This document shows positions 1-6,571 of a stretch of DNA of 6,571 nt, piece after piece. Source of the stretch: Oscillospiraceae bacterium (lineage in GTDB: Bacteria; Bacillota; Clostridia; Oscillospirales; Ruminococcaceae); contig JAHHUD010000078.1 of the NCBI GenBank assembly GCA_020024185.1, positions 1 through 6,571 of the forward strand. Reading direction: 5' to 3'. The notes under the pieces are model-generated. The model was not told the origin of the DNA and did no database searches. It saw only the letters and a list, made by a program, of their open reading frames with translations. The translations under genes were made by a program, and so were the position numbers. The stretch's first letter is position 1, and each line of letters starts with the position of its first letter.

Positions 1-214
1 ATATAAATAAATAAAATAAAAAAATGGTAATGAATTATAATCATCAAACTAGAATGTAAATAAACTTTCACTATTAAAATATGAAATTTAAAAGATTAGT
101 GTTTAATTATAGGTGGTTTTTTCCATTTTTGTTATTTTAACCGCTTTATTTTGATTCCTATATTTATCCATAATTATTGTAATAAATATAACTTATTTTT
201 TATATATTTATACT
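1..214. other. AT-rich upstream region without a gene
   Basis: No convincing open reading frame, RNA gene or complete repeat is visible here. The stretch is extremely AT-rich with many short A and T runs, so sigma-A-like hexamers occur by chance and none can be singled out. A weak imperfect hairpin pairs AGGTGGTT (111-118) with AACCGCTT (139-146) using two G-U pairs around a 20-base loop. It is followed only by a broken T-run, so it might be the decayed or weak terminator of a gene lying off the left edge, but the case is poor. The region ends where the candidate sigma-28 promoter begins. Confidence 0.6.
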
Positions 215-241
215 TAATTTTTTATAATAATATGTCGATAA
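215..241 (+). promoter_or_regulatory. Candidate sigma-28 (SigD/FliA-type) promoter for the flgM operon
   Basis: The sequence reads TAAT, then exactly 15 bases, then GTCGATAA (234-241). The Gram-positive SigD consensus is TAAA-N15-GCCGATAT/A, so this matches 3 of 4 bases in the -35 box and 7 of 8 in the -10 box with ideal spacing. CGATAA is also conspicuous in such AT-rich DNA. Transcription would begin near 248-250, giving a leader of about 45 bases before the GTG of flgM. The position fits known biology: flgM is under sigma-28 control in Bacillus and enteric bacteria, which makes the anti-sigma factor part of its own feedback loop. The match is seen directly; activity is inferred. Confidence 0.7.
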
Positions 242-277
242 GATAATAGGAATGAATTTTAATTTTAGATTTTTTGG

Positions 278-287
278 AAAGGATGTG
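278..287 (+). promoter_or_regulatory. flgM ribosome binding site, overlapping a CsrA-like GGA motif
   Basis: AAAGGATGTG closely resembles the ideal Shine-Dalgarno sequence AAAGGAGGTG and lies 7 bases before GTG at 295, which decides the flgM start. The same bases contain AAGGATGT, which matches the core of the CsrA consensus (RUACARGGAUGU) except at the upstream side. Further GGA triplets occur at 276-278 and 249-251 in the predicted leader. Since csrA lies in this operon, CsrA could compete with ribosomes here. The ribosome site is well supported; CsrA binding is a guess from motif similarity. Confidence 0.6.
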
Positions 288-294
288 TGCAATA

Positions 295-603
295 GTGCTT
301 AATATGTCGATTTCTAAAATTACTCCTACAACTTCAATTTCTAAAACATACCCATCAACTCAAAATCATGGGTCTGTTGTAAATACAAATATGAACCATT
401 CTTATGATTGTGTTTCTATTTCTTATGGAGCAGATAACTCAGATTCTTTTCAAAAAGAATTGGTGAGTCGAATATCTCAAGAAATTCGAACAGCAACAAC
501 AACCGGAAAAATTCAAGAACTTCGCAATGCTGTTTTATCAGGAGAATATAAACCAGACCCTGATAGAATTGCCAAAAGTATTCTTTTTCAATTGGAGGAA
601 TAA
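295..603 (+). CDS. flgM: Anti-sigma-28 factor FlgM
   Basis: FlgM binds sigma-28 in the cytoplasm and blocks late flagellar transcription until the hook-basal body is finished and FlgM is exported through it. With the GTG start the protein has 102 residues, normal for the family. The N-terminal half (about 1-48) is polar and Ser/Thr/Asn-rich, as expected of the disordered, export-competent part. The C-terminal half (about 52-102) is helical and carries the family signature, a helix RISQEIRTA, then RNAVLSGEYKPDPDRIAKSIL, where the sigma-binding helices lie. GTG 295 is chosen because an almost perfect ribosome site lies 7 bases upstream. TTG 274 has no ribosome site, ATG 283 lies inside the site, and ATG 304 is too far from it. 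It is first in the operon and two bases from flgN. There is no sign of damage. Confidence 0.9.
   Translation: MLNMSISKITPTTSISKTYPSTQNHGSVVNTNMNHSYDCVSISYGADNSDSFQKELVSRISQEIRTATTTGKIQELRNAVLSGEYKPDPDRIAKSILFQLEE
594..598 (+). promoter_or_regulatory. flgN ribosome binding site inside the end of flgM
   Basis: GGAGG lies within the last codons of flgM, 7 bases before GTG 606 and 10 before ATG 609. Ribosomes finishing flgM would open or reuse this site, so FlgM and FlgN synthesis is probably coupled. The in-frame GTG-ATG pair means the true first codon could be either, which changes the protein by one residue. Confidence 0.7.
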
Positions 604-605
604 AA

Positions 606-1079
606 GTGATGAATAACCCATTTGATGATTATCTTGTATTGCTAAAACAGATGACGGAAGAATTGAAGAAACTTTCTGAAATGGCAAGAAATAAAAATGA
701 TGCAGTTATAAATAATGACCTTATGTTATTAGATGATATATTGAAAAAAGAACAAGTTTCTGCATTAGCTTTTCGTGGGATGGAAAATAAACAGACTGTA
801 TTATTGAAATCAATGGGTCTTACAGACGTTCCTCTTTCTTCACTTGCTAAACATTTTCCAAAAGAAAAATATCTTGATGCAAAAGATATAGTTGAAAAGT
901 TGCAGTCTGAATATAAAGTTTATTGCTACACTTCTGAAGTAGCGCGTAATACATTAGAGTGCAATTTACATCAAATTGAAAAAATTGTTGCTAATATGCA
1001 AAATAAAGTTGATGGGCCTGGATATGATAATAAATCTCCAGAATTACCTAAAAAAATGAAAACAGATTTTAGAGTTTAA
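606..1079 (+). CDS. flgN: Flagellar export chaperone FlgN
   Basis: FlgN is the cytoplasmic chaperone that binds the C-termini of FlgK and FlgL and brings them to the flagellar type III export apparatus. The 157-residue product has no signal peptide or membrane segment and is almost entirely helical. A first long amphipathic helix covers about residues 5-70, with the KNKDAVINNDLMLLDDILKKEQ type of spacing seen in FlgN. A middle loop follows, around the MGLTDVPLSSL segment, which is the typical FlgN hinge position. A second helical region runs from about 90 to 135, and the tail is polar and lysine-rich. FlgN sequences are poorly conserved, so the call rests on length, helical pattern and its place between flgM and flgK. 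The alternative start is ATG 609. Confidence 0.88.
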   Translation: MMNNPFDDYLVLLKQMTEELKKLSEMARNKNDAVINNDLMLLDDILKKEQVSALAFRGMENKQTVLLKSMGLTDVPLSSLAKHFPKEKYLDAKDIVEKLQSEYKVYCYTSEVARNTLECNLHQIEKIVANMQNKVDGPGYDNKSPELPKKMKTDFRV

Positions 1080-4000
1080 ATAGATTAATTTATTATTAAG
1101 GAGTATTTTATGAGTATTGGAACTTTTGGCTTTTTTACACAAGCCAGATTGGGTATATATGCTGCTCAAAATGGATTAGGTGTAACAGGCAATAATATAA
1201 ATAATATTAATACACCGGGATATACAAGACAAAAACTTAATCAGACAAGTTTTTATGCTGGTGGAAGTGATAAATACTATGCTTCAGGCAATGTTCAAAT
1301 AGGTAATGGTACTCTTTGTACAGGAGTGTCCCAACTTCGTGACCCTTACTTAGATATTCGTTATCGTAATGAAATGTCAAAAGTGGGAGCTATGGACGAA
1401 AAATTGTCTTCATTAAAAGATATTCAAAGAATATTAGACGAAGTTGGTAAAGGCGATGAAGAATTTGGTGTTTTAGGTGCTCAACTTGATGACTTTTTTA
1501 AACAGTTACAAAACTTAAATGACAATACTGGCTCAGCTCATTATGATATTCAAGTTCGTTCATCTGCTGAATCATTGGCAAAGCTCTTTAACTCATATTC
1601 AAGTCAACTCGAACAAGTTTACAAAGAATCAAAAACTAAATTTGAACAAGATGTAGACTCAGTTAACAGTATTCTTAATAGTATTCGTGATTTGAATGCA
1701 GAGATTAGAAAAGCTGAAGTTCATGGTAATGCTGCACTTGAACTACGTGATGAGAGAAATATGTTGATAGACGAACTTTCTTCATATATGAAAGTTGATG
1801 TTACATATACCCAAGAAGATATTGGTGGACAAAAAATAGAAAAACTTGTTATTAAACTAGGTAATGCAAACCCAGATGCAACAGTTGATACAGATAGCTC
1901 TACACTGATAGATGGTATTTATGGGACAGAACTTTCAGTTCCAAAAGATATTAACGGTAAAGACAATACAAACCTTCTTGTTGCTTTGGGGGCACTCAAA
2001 GACGCTAAAGGAAATGTAAAAGCTGGAAGTACCGATGTTCAACTAGCAGATGGAGACCTTTATGGTTCACTTCAATCCATGAGAGAATTTCTTACAAAAG
2101 AAGGTGAATTCTCAACACCAGAGGCATTGGCAGCAGACCCTAACGCAGCAACAAAAAGGGGTATAGGTTATTATCAGAAAACATTAGACCTTTTGGCAAA
2201 TAAATTTGCAACAACATTTAATGAAACAAACCAAGGTTTTATAAGAAACTCAAAGGGTGAATATGTTAGAAAAGATGGTACTGTAATTAACGGTAAGGAT
2301 GGAAAACCGGTTACAGTTGAAAATCCAATGACAGATGAATTGAAAAAATATCTTGTTGATAATGGAGGACAATTTATAGGTGGACCATTGTTTAGTAGTA
2401 AAGGTGATACTAATGATACAACAGATATCAAAGCATCAAATATATCAATTTCTAAGGACTGGTCAAAAGGTCCGTTAATTGTTAATTCATTTGTACAAAA
2501 TGGTAGTTCAGGAATAGGAAGTACAGACAGTTCAAATATTTCACATATGCTTGTTCTTATGAATACAAAAATGGAATATATGCCAACAAAGGATGCAAAA
2601 GAACCAATGTTTAATGGCACATTTAATGATATGTGGATTAATATAGGCAGCGTATTAGGGAACGATATGATGGTTACAAACACTATGTTGAACACATCTT
2701 ATAGCACTTCTGTTCAGAACAATATGGATAGAGACTCTGTTTCAAGTGTTGACCTTAATGATGAAGCTATGAACATGATGCAGTATTCAAAATCTTATAG
2801 TGCTGCTTGTCGTCTAATGACAACAATAGATTCTATTCTTGACAAGCTTATAAATGGCACAGGTGTATTGACATAATAGGAGGTTTTTATGATACGTTCT
2901 ACAACAAATGGTGTGTTAAAAAGCTATCGTTATAGTTTGCAACACAGTACAAATATATTAAACAAATCTAGAGATACTGTATTAACAGGACGTCGCTATA
3001 ATTCTTTTGCAGATGACCCAGCAGCAGTGGCACAATCATTTCAATTGCGTAGTTCTTTATTAAAACTAGATAGCCAATATGGAGTATGTGAATCTGCTAT
3101 TAGAAAATTTGATGTTGCATGGAGTACATTAAATACTGTTGTTGATGATAGTAGAAAAGCAAAAGATGCAATTATGAAAGCTTTGAATGATACAACAGGT
3201 ACAGGAAGAGTTTCACTTGGTAAAGAACTTACACAGCTTGCAAAAAGTATGACACATACAATGAATACAAAATATGGTGAAAACTTTGTGTTTGCAGGTA
3301 ATGATGGTCTCAATGTTCCATTTGAATTAAAAGGAAATGACTTATATTATCGTGGTATTAATGTAAATTCAAAAGACCCAAAAGATATTGAAATGTTAAA
3401 AAATATGACAGAAGATGAAAAGAAATATGCTGATATAGGTCTTGGACTAAAAGAAGACACATCAGGAAATATAGTTTCATCAAGTGGATATAATGTTACA
3501 CTTCAAGGAACAACTTTTGTTGGGTATGGTTTAGATGATGATGGAGACCCTAAAAATGTTATTTCTATAATAGGAAGAATCGGTGAAATTCTTGAAGGTT
3601 GTAATCAAAATGGTGAATTTAAAGCTGGTGAAAAAGAAGAATTTGAACGTTTAAGCAAAAAGTTTGAAAAAGCATCAGCAAATCTTACAGACCAATACAC
3701 AAAATTGGACACACAAGCTGGTTTCTTAAAAGAAAATAAAAAGAATATGGAAGCAACATCATTTACTCTTCAAGAGCAAATAATGCAACTTGAAAAAGTT
3801 GACCCAGCAGATGCAATCACAGCTTTTGCATGGGCACAATACAGTTATAACGCAGCACTTAAAGTGGGTAATAATATCCTTTCACAAAGTTTGATGGATT
3901 ATATTGGAAATTAAAATATTTATGATTAGGGGGGATAAGCGATGACGTCAACTCCGCTTATTGAGATAAAAAGAGTACCGATAGAAATTGAAATGAAAAT

Positions 4001-6571
4001 ATCTCGTGCAAAGCTTGAATATACTCGTGGTACAGCAGATTTAGAAATCTCTAGAGGAAATAATGGACTGCATATTAAAAGTAAAGCTATTCAGCTTAAT
4101 ATGGATAGGTTTGAGCCAAGCAATATTGTGGTTCCAAACACACATCATTCATTTTCAAACCAAGTTAATCAAAAATCACAAACAACTTATGAGGCAACAG
4201 CAAGTTATGCATCACAAGGTCAATTGCTTTTAAAAGCAAGATTGGGTCAAAATTTATCAGAACAATTAGGAATAGATGTTAGAAATATTTCTCAAGAACC
4301 AGTGTTTAATGCAAAACAAGGGGAAAATGTTTTAAATAATATAGATACAACAGAATTAAACATTAAATTTGAAATGGATAAGCTTAATTTTGATTGGCAT
4401 CTTTCCAATTTTGATTTTGAATTTACACCAGGTAATATTGAAATTTCAGTTACACAACAGCCGGATGTTATTATAAAATATATTGGTGGTCCAATTTATG
4501 TTCCGCCATCATCAGATCCAAATTATGAGCCAATAGATACAATGGCTTAATTGGGAGGAAAATATGTTAAATTTGAATACTAGACTTTTAGGTATGATAA
4601 ACTATGAAAAAAATGATGTGATTTCATTTCCAAACGGTTTACCAAGCTTTGAAGATGAAAACAAATTTCTTCTTCTTCCTCTTGCAGAAACTGGAGAAAC
4701 AATGTTTTGTTTACAAAGTATCAAAACACCGGAATTGTCATTTATTCTTATGAATCCTTTCTCTCTTAATCAAAGTTATGAGCCAAGATTGCGTAAATCA
4801 GAACTTGAACAACTTAAAGTTAATAGAGATGAAGACCTTTGTTTTTATGTACTATGTGCAATGAAAAGGCCTGTTGAAACAAGCACAATAAATATGAGAT
4901 GTCCAATTGCGATTAATCCGGATATTAAAATGGGTTATCAAATAATATTAGAAACAGAAGAGTATCATATGCGTCATCCTCTATCAGAATTTGAAAAGAA
5001 AAATAAGGGGGAGTAAAATTGCTAGTATTACAAAGAAAACTAGGTGAAAAATTAATTATTGGCGATAATATAACAGTATCTGTTGTATCAATAGACGGTT
5101 CACGTGTTAAACTTGCAATTGAAGCACCTCCGGAAATTACTATCCTTCGCAATGAACTTTTGGAAACAAGAAAAGTAAACGAAGAATCAGCTGTTAATAA
5201 TGGTTCATCTATGGAACTGATTTCTTTATTGGAAGATGTATTAGATAATAAATAAATTGAGGTGAAATCTATTATGAACTCTCTTGGAATAGAGACTATT
5301 CAGGCTATGCAAACAATGAAACTTGCTATGTCATATGAAACATCAGTAACAAAAATGTGTTTGGATACACAAGAATCTGTTGCTGAGATGATAATAAATC
5401 AGATGTTGCCCGCTACTAATATAAATGTATTTACAGATAGAATTATTGATGTTTACGCATAAAATAACCTCCAGATTTAAATTATAATCTGGAGGTTATT
5501 TTTTATATGAAATATGTTTTATGATAAATGGCGGTTGAATACATATCAAAAAAACACCTCACAATATAAAGCAATATAGCTAAATATTGTGAGGTGTTTT
5601 AAATTAAACTAATAAATTATAAATTAATACAATATATAAACTTATAAAGTTATAGTCTTATTGTTAAAATAATAAAAATTATTGTAACAATTGGAGAACA
5701 CCTTGAGGAGCTTGGTTAGCTTGAGCCAACATAGCTTGAGCAGATTGCAACAAGATGTTATTTTTTGTGTAAGATGTCATTTCGTCAGCAATGTCTGTGT
5801 CACGGATGGAAGCTTCAGCATCTTGGATGTTTTCTTTCATTGTACCAAGGTTGTTTTGTGTGTGTTCAAGACGGTTTTGGATAGCACCCAAAGTACCACG
5901 GTTTGAAGAAACTGCGTTGATAGCAGATTTAACACTTGTGATTGCATCTTGAGCACCTTTCAAAGAAGAAATGTCAAGTTTATCGATACCAAGAGCAGCT
6001 GTGTGCATATCTCTGATACTTACTCTCATTTGGTTGTAATTGTCTGCTGTTTCACCAATTTGGAGTGTCATTGCTTCTGCACCTGCTTTTGCAAGGTCTG
6101 TTGTAGCTTGTGATGCTGTTGCATTTTTTAGAGATGTGCCAGCACCAGCACCAGTTACAGTTATAGACTTTAATGCATTTTTAATTGCATCTTCATTTGC
6201 AGTGCCAGCCTCTATTGTAGCTTTAGATATAAGCTCAGCAATTTCATCAGCTGTAATATGATCTTTATCTTTATCAAGAGTAATTACCAATTCATTGCCT
6301 TTCGCTTTTTTTATTTCTGCTTTAGATGCCCCAGTATTAGTTCCTACTTCAACTTTAATATCTAATTTTTTAGACACACCAGTTTCGTCGTTATAACTAT
6401 CAAGAGTGATGTTTACATCAAATCCATATGTTGCTGTAATATTTTTATAATTCTTAGATGAACCATCATACAACTCACCATTTAAGAGTTTTTGACCGTT
6501 AAAGTTAGAAGCGTCAGCGATACGGTCGATTTCTGTTTTAAGTGCGTCAACTTCTTTTTGAAGGTTAGCAC

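Overview
The window is a late flagellar gene cluster from a low-GC Gram-positive bacterium, most likely a member of the Clostridia. Three things point there. The DNA is strongly AT-rich. Ribosome binding sites are purine-rich, with GTG and TTG starts in use. The gene order flgM-flgN-flgK-flgL-DUF6470-fliW-csrA is the Firmicutes arrangement known from Bacillus subtilis and flagellated Clostridia. I cannot name a genus from sequence alone.

Layout: positions 1-294 are an AT-rich upstream region with no gene. It contains a good candidate sigma-28 (SigD/FliA-type) promoter at 215-241 and an untranslated leader. A compact plus-strand operon of eight genes follows (295-5462): flgM (anti-sigma-28), flgN (export chaperone), flgK and flgL (hook-filament junction proteins), a DUF6470/YviE-type protein of unknown function, fliW, csrA, and a small protein resembling the YjfB 'putative motility protein' family. 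Gaps between genes are 2-30 bases and several ribosome sites lie inside the preceding gene, so transcription as one unit and translational coupling are likely. The operon ends at a 17-bp hairpin terminator (5461-5504). A second 17-bp hairpin, with its T-run on the other strand (5548-5600), terminates a convergent flagellin gene. That gene's C-terminal part fills 5679-6571 and runs off the right edge.

How the genes fit together (established for the families): FlgM holds sigma-28 inactive until the hook is complete and FlgM is exported. FlgN delivers FlgK and FlgL to the export gate. FlgK and FlgL form the junction on which flagellin polymerises. FliW senses free flagellin and antagonises CsrA, which represses flagellin translation. 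The window therefore holds most of two homeostatic loops (FlgM/sigma-28 and FliW/CsrA/flagellin) next to the filament gene itself.

No undescribed system is evident. The points worth a second look are the sigma-28 promoter ahead of flgM, a CsrA-like site overlapping the flgM ribosome site, revised starts for flgM and the last small gene, cysteines in FlgK and FlgL, a divergent CsrA RNA-binding segment, two conserved genes of unknown role, and a sharp codon-use break inside flagellin.
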